Below, piece after piece: positions 19,933 through 29,050 of a stretch of DNA of 64,000 bases. Origin of the DNA: Pseudomaricurvus alcaniphilus (GTDB lineage: Bacteria > Pseudomonadota > Gammaproteobacteria > Pseudomonadales > Cellvibrionaceae); the NCBI RefSeq assembly GCF_011440395.1, contig NZ_JAAOIX010000001.1, positions 1,076,680-1,140,679 of the forward strand, given 5' to 3'. The translations under genes and the position numbers were made by a program. The notes below the pieces were generated by a model. That model had not been told where the DNA came from. It saw nothing but the letters and a program-made list of their open reading frames with translations, and made no database searches. How positions within the stretch are numbered: the first letter of the stretch is position 1; each line of letters starts with the position of its first letter.

Positions 19933-20856
19933 TCAGCCCAAGCCGCCGTAGCGCAACTGAAAACTCGCCGTCGGTTCCGGCAATGGCCCCTGAGCGTTTT
20001 CCAGGTTGCCCTGCAAGTAACTCAGGGAGGAACCTACCAGTTGCCGATACAGGCGCTTGGCCAGCTCCTGAGACTCCAGCCCCACCCAGCCGCTGGGCAA
20101 CATCGCCTCGGGAAAATCCGGGTCGCGCAGCAGAATGCGTCGATACTCGTGAATCAGCAGCGTGCGCAGCACAAAACTCAGTTGCGCCGGCAAGGCCTTC
20201 TGGCTCAATTGCCGGGCCAGCGGCCGATAAAAATCCAGGAACTGCTGGTACATGGCCTGCAGCTCTTCCAGGTTCCATTTTTCCTGTGCCATCTGTTTCA
20301 GCAAGGCCTGGGAGGAACCGTCTTCGGTGGTGGCGGAAAACACCAGCACCTTGCCCACCAGGTATTGCTCTTGCAGGGTCTCGTTGAGTGAGGTGCGATC
20401 CGAGGACGGGTGCGCCAGCAAACCGGTAAACAGGGTGTTGTAGCCCTGCCACATCAGACTCTTGCGGAACAGGTCCAGCTTCTCCTCCGGCACCAGCACC
20501 GGCGACACCAGGGTCCAGGTGCCGTCCCACTCCGGGTAGGCCGGCGCGTAGATACGCCGCGCCGCCTTCTCGTAATGGCTCTTCGCCGTATCGGTAAAAC
20601 AGTAGTAACTGCGGCGCCCGATTTTCGTGGCCTGCAGCCAATCCTGCTGCACCAGGCGATACACCGCCGTGCGCACCAGGCGCTCGTTGTAACCCATCAG
20701 CCCGAGTGCCTCAATCAGGCTGCCCAGCCAGATCCAGCCGCCGTGCTGGGACACCGAGTCGCCGAATACAGTAACCACCATGGAGGTGCAGCTGTAATTC
20801 TGGGCCGAGACCCGCTCGGTAATGTGTTCCAATCTGATTTTCTTTTCCGCCACCAA
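19933..20856 (-). CDS. paaX: Phenylacetate degradation repressor PaaX
   Basis: PaaX represses phenylacetate genes and is released by phenylacetyl-CoA. The 307-residue product has an N-terminal winged-helix domain (SMVVTVFGDSVSQHGGWIWLGSLIEALG, about 25-52) and the conserved ERLVRTAVYRLVQQDWL, then the central ferredoxin-like and C-terminal PaaX domains. GTG 20856 has AGGAG seven bases upstream. It lies 156 bp after paaJ on the same strand. The sequence ATGATACT just upstream of the gene (about 20889-20896) resembles the AARTGATAC motif seen at other aromatic promoters here. Confidence 0.94.
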   Translation of the reverse strand: MVAEKKIRLEHITERVSAQNYSCTSMVVTVFGDSVSQHGGWIWLGSLIEALGLMGYNERLVRTAVYRLVQQDWLQATKIGRRSYYCFTDTAKSHYEKAARRIYAPAYPEWDGTWTLVSPVLVPEEKLDLFRKSLMWQGYNTLFTGLLAHPSSDRTSLNETLQEQYLVGKVLVFSATTEDGSSQALLKQMAQEKWNLEELQAMYQQFLDFYRPLARQLSQKALPAQLSFVLRTLLIHEYRRILLRDPDFPEAMLPSGWVGLESQELAKRLYRQLVGSSLSYLQGNLENAQGPLPEPTASFQLRYGGLG

Positions 20857-21012
20857 GGCACTCCTAACGCTCTTTAACTAAAGAGCAGCATGATACTGGA
20901 GTAGCGCAGAATATAAAATTCGCGCATCAGTTTGCGGTGCCTCATTCCGAGCGGAGCTATTAACTCAAGTTTCGAAGTTCGTAAGCCAATTCGCTAGCAC
21001 TAAAGCCGGGCT

Positions 21013-22218
21013 CTAGACCCGCTCGATAATCAAAGCGATGCCTTGGCCCACGCCGATGCACATAGTACACAGCGCGTAGCGACCGCCGCTGCGCTGCAAC
21101 TGGTACATGGCGGTGGTCACCAGCCGCGCCCCACTCATACCCAGCGGGTGGCCGAGGGCGATGGCGCCGCCATTGGGGTTGACGTGCGCCGCGTCGTCCG
21201 GCAAACCCAGGTCGCGCAGTACCGCCAGCCCCTGGGCAGCAAAGGCCTCGTTGAGCTCGATCACATCCATCTGCTGCAAACTGAGGCCGGTCATCTCCAG
21301 CACCTTGCGGGTCGCCGGCGCAGGACCAAAGCCCATAATGCGCGGCTCCAGGCCTGCAGTGGCCATGCCCACCACCCGCGCCCTGGGGGTCAGACCATGG
21401 CGCTTGGCGCCTTCGGCCGAGGCCAGCAACAGGGCGCAGGCACCGTCGTTGACGCCGGAGGCATTGCCGGCGGTGACGCTGCCGTTCTGGCGAAACGGCG
21501 TTTTTAAGGCCGCCAGCGCTGCCAGGGTGGTGTCGGCGCGGATATGCTCATCCTGATCCACCAGCAGATCGTCCTGTTTGCGCCGCGGAATACGCACCGG
21601 CACGATTTCTTCGGCGAAAATCCCCTGCTCCCGGGCGCGGCCAGCGCGCTGCTGGCTCAGCACCGCAAAGGCGTCCTGGTCGGCGCGACTGATATTGAAC
21701 TGCTCGGCCACGTTCTCTGCGGTTTCCGGCATGGAGTCGACCCCGTACTGGTCCTGCATCAGGCGGTTGACGAAGCGCCAACCAATGGTGGTGTCGTACA
21801 TCTCGGCGGCGCGACTGAAGGCACTGTCGGCCTTGGCCAACACAAACGGCGCCCGCGACATGGATTCCACCCCGCCGGCGATGGCGAGCTGCATCTCCCC
21901 GGCCTTGATGGCGCGACTGGCGCTACCCACCGCATCCATACCGGAACCACAGAGACGGTTGATGGTGGTGCCCGGCACTTGCACCGGCAGGCCGGACAAC
22001 AGCCCGCTCATGCGCGCCACGTTGCGGTTGTCCTCCCCGGCCTGGTTGGCGCAGCCGTAGAACACATCCTCCACCTGGCTCCAGTCCACAGCGCTGTTGC
22101 GCTCCATCAGGGCGCGGATGGGAACCGCCCCCAGGTCGTCCGCCCGCACGCCGGACAAGGCGCCACCGTAGCGGCCGATGGGCGTGCGAATTGCGTCGCA
22201 AATATATGCGTCTGTCAT
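21013..22218 (-). CDS. paaJ: 3-oxoadipyl-CoA / 3-oxo-5,6-dehydrosuberyl-CoA thiolase
   Basis: This thiolase performs the terminal cleavages of phenylacetate catabolism, giving acetyl-CoA and succinyl-CoA. It is 401 residues long. The nucleophilic cysteine is in NRLCGSGMDAVGSA (C90), the acid/base histidine in GGAIALGHPLG (H357) and the second cysteine in CTMCIGVGQG (C387). ATG 22218 overlaps the paaI stop codon (ATGA), which fixes the start even though the frame stays open upstream. The sequence could equally be annotated pcaF; the paa neighbours favour paaJ. Confidence 0.93.
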   Translation of the reverse strand: MTDAYICDAIRTPIGRYGGALSGVRADDLGAVPIRALMERNSAVDWSQVEDVFYGCANQAGEDNRNVARMSGLLSGLPVQVPGTTINRLCGSGMDAVGSASRAIKAGEMQLAIAGGVESMSRAPFVLAKADSAFSRAAEMYDTTIGWRFVNRLMQDQYGVDSMPETAENVAEQFNISRADQDAFAVLSQQRAGRAREQGIFAEEIVPVRIPRRKQDDLLVDQDEHIRADTTLAALAALKTPFRQNGSVTAGNASGVNDGACALLLASAEGAKRHGLTPRARVVGMATAGLEPRIMGFGPAPATRKVLEMTGLSLQQMDVIELNEAFAAQGLAVLRDLGLPDDAAHVNPNGGAIALGHPLGMSGARLVTTAMYQLQRSGGRYALCTMCIGVGQGIALIIERV

Positions 22219-22649
22219 GCTGATTCCTCTTCGATAACCGGGCGGCTGATTCGTGCTGACCGACCGCGGAAATGGGCCACAATGGCCTGTTCCTGGTTGC
22301 TGATAATAACGTCGTACAAACCGCTGCGACCGCCCTGGTGCACGGCTTCCGCCACGGCGGTAAGCACGTCGCCAAGTTGCGCCGGGCGCAGGTAATCGAT
22401 AGTGCAGCTGGCCGCCACTGCGGCCTGGTTCTGGGAGTTGCAGGCGAAGGCAAAAGCGGTGTCGGCGAGGGTGAAAATCATGCCGCCGTGGCACATGCTG
22501 TGACCGTTGACCATATCTTCACGCACAGTCATGGACACTTCCGCCCGGCATTCGCCGGTGGCTATCACCTGCATACCCAGAGCCTGGGAGGCTCGATCTT
22601 CCTCCCACATGGCCTCGACACACCTGCGTGCCAGCGTCTCTGCATCCAT
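22215..22649 (-). CDS. paaI: Acyl-CoA thioesterase PaaI
   Basis: This hotdog-fold thioesterase rescues CoA from dead-end hydroxyphenylacetyl-CoA esters. It is 144 residues with the signature HSMCHGGMIFTLADTAFAFA; the aspartate of LADTAF (about residue 63) matches the catalytic Asp of characterised PaaI. A GTG one codon earlier is possible, but ATG 22649 is eight bases from GGGAG. It sits between paaG and paaJ with coupled overlaps. Confidence 0.93.
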   Translation of the reverse strand: MDAETLARRCVEAMWEEDRASQALGMQVIATGECRAEVSMTVREDMVNGHSMCHGGMIFTLADTAFAFACNSQNQAAVAASCTIDYLRPAQLGDVLTAVAEAVHQGGRSGLYDVIISNQEQAIVAHFRGRSARISRPVIEEESA

Positions 22650-22654
22650 CACAT

Positions 22655-23446
22655 TTACTCCCCTTTAAACGCGGGCTTGCGCTTTTCCAGGAACGCGGCC
22701 ACGCCCTCCTGAAAGTCGTGGGATTGGCCCAACATGCGCATCGCGTCTTTTTCATTTTCCAGCTGCTGGTGCATGGGCGTGGAAAACGAATCGTTTAACA
22801 AACGCTTGATGTTCGCCAGCCCTTTGGTGGGCTGGGTGGCCAGGTGCTCGGCCAGCTTCAAAGCCTCTGGCATCAAGTCGGCGTCATCCACACACTGCCA
22901 GATCATGCCCCAGGCCTCGGCCTTCTCCGCCGACAACTTGTCCCCCAGCAGCGCCAGCCCTTTGGCCCGGGGCAACCCCAGGGCGCGGGGCAAATTAAAG
23001 GTGCCACCGGAATCCGGCACCAGGCCGATCTTGCAAAACACCTGGGCGAAGGCCGCCGAGCGCGCCGCAATGACGATATCGCAGGCCAGCGCAATACTGG
23101 CTCCAGCGCCGGCGGCAATCCCGTTCACCGCACAGATCACCGGCTTGTCCAGGGTCATAATGGCGCGAATCAGCGGGTTGTAGTATTTCTCCACCGAGTC
23201 GCCCAGGTCCGGCTTTTCCGCAGTCTCTCGCACGGCGCGGTCATTGAGGTCCTGGCCGGCACAAAAACCGCGCCCTTCTCCGGTAATCACCAGGCAGCGC
23301 ACCGCGCGGTTGTTGCGCGCATCTTTCATGGCCAGCTGCACTTCTTCGTGCATGGCGACGGTAAAACTGTTGAGCGTGTCGGGACGATTCAGACTCAGGA
23401 TCGCAACGCCGTTCTGGACACTGTACTTGATGTTTTCATATGCCAT
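22655..23446 (-). CDS. paaG: 1,2-epoxyphenylacetyl-CoA isomerase PaaG
   Basis: This crotonase-fold enzyme isomerises ring-1,2-epoxyphenylacetyl-CoA to the oxepin. It is 263 residues, beginning MAYENIKYSVQNGVAILSLN, with oxyanion-hole segments GRGFCAGQDLNDRAV and NGIAAGAGASIALACD. ATG 23446 has GGAG six bases before it; the ORF extends upstream without a better start. It is first in a paaG-paaI-paaJ run and shares a 125-bp divergent promoter region with paaY. Confidence 0.92.
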   Translation of the reverse strand: MAYENIKYSVQNGVAILSLNRPDTLNSFTVAMHEEVQLAMKDARNNRAVRCLVITGEGRGFCAGQDLNDRAVRETAEKPDLGDSVEKYYNPLIRAIMTLDKPVICAVNGIAAGAGASIALACDIVIAARSAAFAQVFCKIGLVPDSGGTFNLPRALGLPRAKGLALLGDKLSAEKAEAWGMIWQCVDDADLMPEALKLAEHLATQPTKGLANIKRLLNDSFSTPMHQQLENEKDAMRMLGQSHDFQEGVAAFLEKRKPAFKGE

Positions 23447-23571
23447 TTTCTTCTCCGCTGATTCAACCACCTGGAATTCAACCAAATGGACTATTGCTGT
23501 GGAATGGTTGCTGACCGGCCTTACTCCGAAGGTGTATAGTTTTTATAACTTTCTCGCTCACTGGAGCCACT

Positions 23572-24183
23572 ATGCCCTGCTACGCCATTGAAGACCTCGT
23601 CCCTGTGGTCGATGCATCCGCCTTTGTGCACCCCACCGCCACCCTGATCGGTGACGTGATCGTCGGCGCCAACTGCTACGTGGGTGCCAACGCCGTGCTG
23701 CGCGGTGACTTCGGCCGCATCATTCTCGAGCCCGGCAGCAACCTGCAGGATACCTGTGTCATGCACAGCTTTCCGGGCAAGGACTGCATCGTCGAAGCGG
23801 ACGGCCACGTGGGCCACGGCGCGGTCCTGCACGGTTGCCGCATCGGCCGCAATGCCCTGGTGGGCATGAACGCCGTGATCATGGACGACGTCTATATCGG
23901 CGAGGAATCCCTGGTGGGAGCCACCGCCTTTGTCAAAGCCAAGTTCGAGTGCCCGCCGCGCAGCTTGCTGGCCGGCAATCCGGCGGCAGTAAAACGCACC
24001 CTCTCCGACCAGGAAGTGCACTGGAAGACCCAGGGCACCGGCGAGTACCAGCAGCTCACCCGCCGCTGCCTGGCCACTCACCGCGAGGTGGAGCCGCTCA
24101 CCGCGGTCCAGCCCGACCGACCGCGCTTTGCCAATAGCCAGCACGAGCCCAAAGGCGAGCACAAGCCGAAAGGCGCAAGCTGA
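23572..24183 (+). CDS. paaY: PaaY, gamma-carbonic-anhydrase-fold thioesterase
   Basis: The 203-residue left-handed beta-helix protein has hexapeptide repeats ([20 protein letters not shown] onward). Putative zinc ligands are H65 (CVMHSFPG), H82 and H87 ([10 protein letters not shown]). Characterised PaaY hydrolyses inhibitory CoA esters, such as 2-hydroxycyclohepta-1,4,6-triene-1-formyl-CoA, as a pathway rescue enzyme. The C-terminal 25 residues are charged and low in complexity. The gene is divergent from paaG and convergent with paaZ, whose stop codon follows directly. Confidence 0.92.
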   Translation: MPCYAIEDLVPVVDASAFVHPTATLIGDVIVGANCYVGANAVLRGDFGRIILEPGSNLQDTCVMHSFPGKDCIVEADGHVGHGAVLHGCRIGRNALVGMNAVIMDDVYIGEESLVGATAFVKAKFECPPRSLLAGNPAAVKRTLSDQEVHWKTQGTGEYQQLTRRCLATHREVEPLTAVQPDRPRFANSQHEPKGEHKPKGAS

Positions 24184-26232
24184 TCAAGCTTCCCGGCGCA
24201 CCACCAGGGTCAGGATGTCGTACACGGCGACCAGTTCCTGATTCTGGTTGAACACTTCCACATCCCACACCACCACGCCGGTGGGCTGGGCTTCATCCGG
24301 ACGCTGGTCTTTCTTGATCTTTTTCTTGGCGGTGATTTTCACCTGGATAGTGTCACCGATACCGACCGGTTCGATAAAGCGCAGGTTTTCCAGACCGTAG
24401 TTGGCCAGCACCGGGCCCGGTGAAGGCTCGACAAACATACCCGCCGCCGCCGAGATCACAAAGTAGCCGTGGGCCACGCGCTTGCCGAAAAACGAATCCT
24501 TGGCTGCGATGTCGTCGAAATGGGCGTAGAAGTGATCGCCGGACAGGCAGCCAAAATTGACGATATCCGCTTCGGTGACCGTGCGCCGATGAGTGGTCAG
24601 GCTCTCGCCAATTTGCAGGTCTTCAAAATAGCGCCGGAACGGGTGCACATCGCTGCTAAAGGTTTTCGCCCCGGCCATATACTCCCGGGTAACCGCCATC
24701 AGCATACTGGGTGAACCCTGCACCGAGGTGCGCTGCATATAGTGTTTGACCGCGCGAGCGCCACCCAGCTCCTCGCCGCCACCGGCGCGACCCGGACCGC
24801 CGTGCACCAGTGCGGGCAGCGGCGAGCCGTGCCCGGTGGACTCACCGGCACAGTCGCGGTCAATCACCAGCATGCGGCCGTGATAGGCCGCCGCCTCAAG
24901 GATCAACCGGGCCGCCTCCTCGCCACTGTAGGTAAACACCGATCCCGCCAGGCTGCCTTTGCCCAGCCCGGCGATAACGATGGCCTCGTCGATATTGCGG
25001 TACGGCATCAAAGTGCTGACCGGGCCAAACGCCTCGATGGCGTGGGGCGCTTCAGTGTTCAACGGATCGCGACACAGAAGCAGGGTCGGCGGATAGAAAG
25101 CGTCGCGGGAAACCTTGTCGCCCACCAGGTCAAAATCGTCATTGCCACCGCGCAGCACCTCACAGTGCTCCGCCAGGGCCATGACATTGGCGTGCACATC
25201 GGCTTTCTGGCCGGCGCCCAGCAGCGGTCCCATGCGTACGCCTTCAGCGGCCGGGTCGCCCATCACCACTTTGTCGAGGCGTTTGTTGAGGGCCGCGGTG
25301 ACGGCCTCCACCTTGCTCTCGGGTACCAGGATACGGCGAATAGCGGTACATTTTTGCCCCGCCTTAACGGTCATCTCCCGCGTTACTTCCTTGATAAACA
25401 GCTCGAATTCCGGGTCGCCTTCCTGCACGGATTCACCGAGGATACAGCAGTTGAGGGAGTCGGCTTCCATATTGAAAGGAACGCTGCGGCCAATAACATT
25501 GGGGTGGGCGCGCAACTTCTGGCCGGTGGAGGCGGAACCGGTGAAGGTCACCACATCCTGCTCGGTCACGTGGTCCAGCAAATCGCCGACGGAGCCGCAA
25601 ATCAACTGGATAGCACCCTCGGGCAAGATGCCACTGGCGACGATTTCACGCACCATGGCTTCGGTCAGGTAGGCGGAGTCGGTGGCCGGTTTTACGACCA
25701 CCGGCACGCCGGCAACCAGGCTCGGGGCGATTTTTTCCAGCATGCCCCAGCAGGGGAAGTTAAAGGCGTTGATGTGCACCGAGACGCCGCGCTTGGACAC
25801 CAGGATATGTCGCGCCGCGAAGGTGTTGTTTTTGGAGATGCGCTCCGGGGCACCTTCGACGATAAACTTTTCATTGGCGAATTCGCGCCGGGCGATCCCG
25901 GAGAAGCCAAACAGGGTGCCGATGCCGCCGTCGATATCAACGCCACTGTCGAGCTGGGTGGCACCGGTGCAGGCGGAGATCTTGTAAAACTCCTGCTTGC
26001 GGGAGGTGAGGTATTTAGCCAGCTCTTTCAGCGCATTGGCGCGCTCGTGGATGGTCATGGCGCGCAACGCCGGGCCGCCCACGTCCCGGCCGAACTCCAG
26101 CACTCGCTGGAAGTCGATGCCGGTGCTGCTGACCCGGGCCACTGGCTCGCCGGAGACGGCGTGATACACCAGCTTGCCTTCGTCTTCGCCCTCGACCCAT
26201 TTACCGTACACATAGCTGCTTGTTTTGATCAT
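24184..26232 (-). CDS. paaZ: Bifunctional oxepin-CoA hydrolase / aldehyde dehydrogenase PaaZ
   Basis: PaaZ opens the oxepin-CoA ring and oxidises the resulting aldehyde to 3-oxo-5,6-dehydrosuberyl-CoA. The 682-residue protein has an N-terminal ALDH domain with E256 ([10 protein letters not shown]) and nucleophile C295 ([10 protein letters not shown]), the same positions as in the E. coli enzyme. A C-terminal MaoC-type (R)-hydratase domain has [11 protein letters not shown] near residues 564-574. It is monocistronic and convergent with paaY. The ring-epoxidase genes paaABCDE that feed it are not in this window. Confidence 0.97.
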   Translation of the reverse strand: MIKTSSYVYGKWVEGEDEGKLVYHAVSGEPVARVSSTGIDFQRVLEFGRDVGGPALRAMTIHERANALKELAKYLTSRKQEFYKISACTGATQLDSGVDIDGGIGTLFGFSGIARREFANEKFIVEGAPERISKNNTFAARHILVSKRGVSVHINAFNFPCWGMLEKIAPSLVAGVPVVVKPATDSAYLTEAMVREIVASGILPEGAIQLICGSVGDLLDHVTEQDVVTFTGSASTGQKLRAHPNVIGRSVPFNMEADSLNCCILGESVQEGDPEFELFIKEVTREMTVKAGQKCTAIRRILVPESKVEAVTAALNKRLDKVVMGDPAAEGVRMGPLLGAGQKADVHANVMALAEHCEVLRGGNDDFDLVGDKVSRDAFYPPTLLLCRDPLNTEAPHAIEAFGPVSTLMPYRNIDEAIVIAGLGKGSLAGSVFTYSGEEAARLILEAAAYHGRMLVIDRDCAGESTGHGSPLPALVHGGPGRAGGGEELGGARAVKHYMQRTSVQGSPSMLMAVTREYMAGAKTFSSDVHPFRRYFEDLQIGESLTTHRRTVTEADIVNFGCLSGDHFYAHFDDIAAKDSFFGKRVAHGYFVISAAAGMFVEPSPGPVLANYGLENLRFIEPVGIGDTIQVKITAKKKIKKDQRPDEAQPTGVVVWDVEVFNQNQELVAVYDILTLVVRREA

Positions 26233-26395
26233 ATCGCTGTCACCCAGTTTGTTTTGCGTCTGTTATTGGTCGCTTGTATTTTTCGCGTGAATCTATGGAC
26301 TGTAACTGCCTTTTAACTGCCCACAGTTGCCAGTCCGAATATTACGCCCGCGGGGCAGCACGAATCGCAGCCACCACTCGATCTGCACCCATATT

Positions 26396-26440
26396 AAATG
26401 ATACACATTAATAGTTACAAGTATTTTTTGTGTATTACTT
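26396..26440. promoter_or_regulatory. Inverted TGATAC-type repeat upstream of paaZ
   Basis: AAATGATACACA (26396-26407) and TGTGTATTACTT (26429-26440, reverse complement AAGTAATACACA) match at 10 of 12 positions. The half-site shares AARTGATAC with the motif upstream of mhaA and paaK. It is a candidate operator for PaaX or for the adjacent MarR regulator. It lies about 165 bp before the paaZ start, so a long leader or activation role would be needed. Confidence 0.45.
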
Positions 26441-26631
26441 TATGGTTGGGGTTTAAGCAATGGACTGTAGTTAAGCTTTTTAGGTTGGATTGATGGTGGA
26501 TAGAGGGACAAACAACATAAAGACATGTTTTTATATTTTGAATTGATATATGTATCGCTTTTATTGGTAGCGTGTTTGGAGGGGCGCACTCTGTAGGGCG
26601 TGAGCAATGTGGAGTGTGTGCAATGTGTCGA

Positions 26632-26729
26632 TTGGCGAGGTTACGCGACTGACGCGCTTAAACCCGTCCCTGGGTCGCTCGACTGCCGACATCCCTGTCG
26701 GCAGACGGTCAGCCGCGCAACCTCGCCAA
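26632..26729. repeat. Cruciform element 1 (AGGGATG-tipped hairpin)
   Basis: Outer arms of 22 bp (26632-26653 and 26708-26729) are inverted with 20 matches. Inside is an 8-bp perfect hairpin CTGCCGAC/GTCGGCAG (26683-26704) whose minus-strand tip reads CAGGGATG. A second small hairpin, ACCC/GGGT, is at 26662-26675. Internal spacing is identical to the element at 36946-37057 although arm sequences differ. Confidence 0.85.
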
Positions 26730-26941
26730 CCGCCACCCCAACCTCCGCAGCGGAATTCGAGTTAAAAACCTTGGTTCAAAAGTAAGGTAGGGGAATGGCC
26801 GCGCACATCCTACTTATGCTGTGGAAGTGATTTCGTTGTTTCACTTTATTTGGGTTGGCAGGAAAATCGAGTTCGAATGACTATTAATTCCCTGCCTGGG
26901 GACTGGTGCCTGGTTGAAGGTGCCGATTACTACCAAGCCAC

Positions 26942-27427
26942 CTAACCAGCCTTCTGACCACCATTGCGTTGGGCCTGCATCAGGTCCAATTGCTGATCGA
27001 GCTTGTCCATAATTCGAAACAGGTCCCTGTATTCGTCAACCTGGAGGGCGCCGATCAACTCCCCCTCCCACTCCAGGGCGTTGGGCGCTATTTCATGGTA
27101 GAACTGTTGACCCGCCGCGGACAGGGACAGGTAGGTGATGCGATTGTCGGCCGGGTCTTTTTCCCGCAGCAGAAAGCCCTTGGCATCGAGCAGCTTGACC
27201 GCGCGGGTGACCATGGATTTGTCCATAAATGTGATGGCCCCGATGGCACTGAGGTTCAGGCGCTTGTCCTCCGCCAGGCGTGCGAGGATGCGCCACTCCG
27301 GCACCGTTAAACCGAAAGCATCCACATACACCTGGGCGCAGGCATCGCTGATGCGCTTGGCCAGGTTGACCATTCGGTAGGGCAGGAAATGTTTGAGTAA
27401 CAGGGAGGGAGGAGCGTGCTGGGTCAT
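26942..27427 (-). CDS. MarR family transcriptional regulator
   Basis: The 161-residue protein has a MarR winged helix: TVPEWRILARLAEDKRLNLSA, recognition helix region FMDKSMVTRAVKLLDAKGFL and wing EKDPADNRITYLSLSAAG (about 40-110), flanked by dimerisation helices. It lies between paaZ and the metallo-hydrolase/mhaA cluster, so regulation of aromatic catabolic genes is likely, but the ligand and targets are unknown. Confidence 0.9.
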   Translation of the reverse strand: MTQHAPPSLLLKHFLPYRMVNLAKRISDACAQVYVDAFGLTVPEWRILARLAEDKRLNLSAIGAITFMDKSMVTRAVKLLDAKGFLLREKDPADNRITYLSLSAAGQQFYHEIAPNALEWEGELIGALQVDEYRDLFRIMDKLDQQLDLMQAQRNGGQKAG

Positions 27428-27811
27428 TACTGCGGAACTCTCGCGACAGGGTTAACGACAATTTGCGCCATAGTACCGCGCCGGCGACCGTTTCCAAAAT
27501 AGCGGGCCAGCAGTTTCGCCGCGTAGGCGATTGTAGCGGCTGCTGCGACCACAAGCATTATAGTCGCCGCAACAACAACTTCCCGGCGGAACTGGCCCGG
27601 CTTCCGTGCCAGTACCCGTCGTAAAGACGGGCATTGATCGCGAGGCAGGCAATATCGATTCGCCTGTATAGCCCTACCCTTTACCCCCAAGTCCCTTCAG
27701 AGCCCCCCAATTCGTTTTCGGCAAGGCGCCGTTCGCAGGGAAGAGTGGGCCTCTTTTCAAGAACGGCAACGCGGCCGAGGGCGAATTGGGGGGCTCCCTC
27801 CGGGCGGGAAA
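27428..27811. other. Intergenic region between marR-like and MBL genes
   Basis: The marR-like gene's promoter should lie here; a TATAAT-like hexamer occurs on the minus strand near 27559-27564, without a clear -35. Next to the MBL stop codon is a 97-bp inverted-repeat element (27700-27796). No gene is supported. Confidence 0.55.
27700..27796. repeat. Inverted-repeat element with 15-bp perfect arms
   Basis: GAGCCCCCCAATTCG (27700-27714) is perfectly inverted at 27782-27796. Inner pairings include GCCGTTC/GAACGGC and a tip containing GCAGGGAAG. It begins 15 bp past the stop codon of the MBL-fold gene and may act as its transcription end, though no T-run follows. Confidence 0.85.
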
Positions 27812-28774
27812 CTAGTCCTGCAGCTTGTCCCACACTTCCTGGTCGCGCTGGTCGGTCCAGATTCGGGGCCAGTCAATACCGTCCATTTCGTCCCATAGGC
27901 GCTGTACATCAAACGGCAGGCAGTGTTCAAAGATGGGCCACATGCCGAATTTGGGAGCGAGGTGGTCGCGGGTGGCTTCGAAGGCCTCTTTCACACTGCC
28001 GCCACGCTTGTGTATCTCGCCGACCTTGTCAATCATGCCCTGCAGGAAGCCGCGGGTCTGCTCGATCGCCGCGTCCACGTCGGTGCGACCGCGAGCCACG
28101 GCACCGCGACCGCCCACCAGAACTTCCGCGCCGTAGCTTTTGACTTTATCCAGGGTTTGCTTGGACCAGTCGAAATGGAACGCGTCACCGGTGTAGAGTG
28201 CGGCAGCCGCCTCCACCAGGTCACCGGCAAACAACACCTTGGATTTTGGCAACCAGGCAACGATGTCGCCGGCGGTGTGACCACGGCCACAGTATTCCAG
28301 CACCAGGTCGCCGCGCTCGCCGCCCAGCGGGATCACCATGCGGTCATTGAAGACAATGTCGGGGTGGGTCAGGCCCGGAATACCTTCCGGCTCGCGGAAC
28401 AGTCGCGGCATGCGACCATACTCGCTGGCCCAATCCTGCTCGCCCCGCTCTTCGATCAGGAAGCGGGTTTGTTCGTGGGCAATAATACTTTCCGCACCGA
28501 AGGCCGAGGCCCCCAATACGCGTACCGCGTGGTAGTGGGACAACACCAGGTATTTGATCGGCTTGTCAGTGTGCTGGCGCAGCATATCCAGCCAATCCTG
28601 CGCAGCTCTGGGTGTGGCGCGCGCTTCAAAGGCGACCACAAAATCTTCACCTTCAATGGCACCGACATTTGGGTCGCCTTCGGCAGTAAGTGCATACACA
28701 CCGTCGGCCAGGATTTCCAGGGTTTCTTTTTTCTCGCCCAGGTCCGCGGAGGAGGCAAATGGTTTCTTCGACAT
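27812..28774 (-). CDS. Metallo-beta-lactamase-fold protein with degenerate metal site
   Basis: The 320-residue product has the MBL fold order: SHYHAVRVLGA at the first metal motif, CGRGHTAGDIVAW at the second and LFAGDLVE at the third. The canonical HxHxDH is reduced to HYHAVR and the last motif (VLVGGRGAV) lacks the usual histidine, so a normal dinuclear zinc centre is unlikely. The start ATG 28774 is preferred over a TTG four codons upstream. It is divergent from the mhaA-hmgA operon. Similar proteins with the HYHAVR motif occur near aromatic catabolic genes, as far as I recall; the substrate is unknown. Confidence 0.8.
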   Translation of the reverse strand: MSKKPFASSADLGEKKETLEILADGVYALTAEGDPNVGAIEGEDFVVAFEARATPRAAQDWLDMLRQHTDKPIKYLVLSHYHAVRVLGASAFGAESIIAHEQTRFLIEERGEQDWASEYGRMPRLFREPEGIPGLTHPDIVFNDRMVIPLGGERGDLVLEYCGRGHTAGDIVAWLPKSKVLFAGDLVEAAAALYTGDAFHFDWSKQTLDKVKSYGAEVLVGGRGAVARGRTDVDAAIEQTRGFLQGMIDKVGEIHKRGGSVKEAFEATRDHLAPKFGMWPIFEHCLPFDVQRLWDEMDGIDWPRIWTDQRDQEVWDKLQD

Positions 28775-28974
28775 AATCTTCAACACCTTAAAGGTTGTGA
28801 ATGACAGGTTGTTATTGACAAGCGCAAATTGAATAACGCTTTAGAACAAACCAGATAATAACACCAATATATTCTTATTTGAAACTTTAATTTGGACAAA
28901 AACCCTTAATAATGGCGTAATAAACAACAATAATAGAAAATAAAACCTTGAAATACGCCAGAAAACCCAATAAA

Positions 28975-28986
28975 TTAGTATCACTT
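28975..28986. promoter_or_regulatory. Shared 12-bp motif in mhaA/MBL divergent promoter
   Basis: TTAGTATCACTT (reverse complement AAGTGATACTAA) lies 64 bp before the mhaA ATG in an AT-rich divergent region. The identical 12-mer occurs 51 bp before paaK. Candidate regulator-binding site. Confidence 0.5.
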
Positions 28987-29050
28987 GAGAATATTAACCA
29001 GAAGTTGACGCGGCCCGGCAGGGCCAGCCAACCAGCGTGGGGCTCTTATA

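Larger units (their letters stand above)
26233..26941. other. 709-bp intergenic region upstream of paaZ
   Basis: No convincing gene is present. The paaZ-proximal part has an AT-rich stretch with a TGATAC inverted repeat (26396-26440). The distal part contains a 98-bp cruciform element (26632-26729). The remainder is unremarkable. Confidence 0.7.

Noticed and set aside
26600-26785. Plus-strand 61-codon ORF in the paaZ upstream region
   Set aside because: It lies across the cruciform element and has no coding features.
27427-27690. 87-codon minus-strand ORF with one hydrophobic segment, ending in a TAATG overlap with the marR-like gene
   Set aside because: The overlap looks coupled, but the N-terminal half lacks protein character, there is no ribosome-binding site and no family is recognisable; kept as non-coding.
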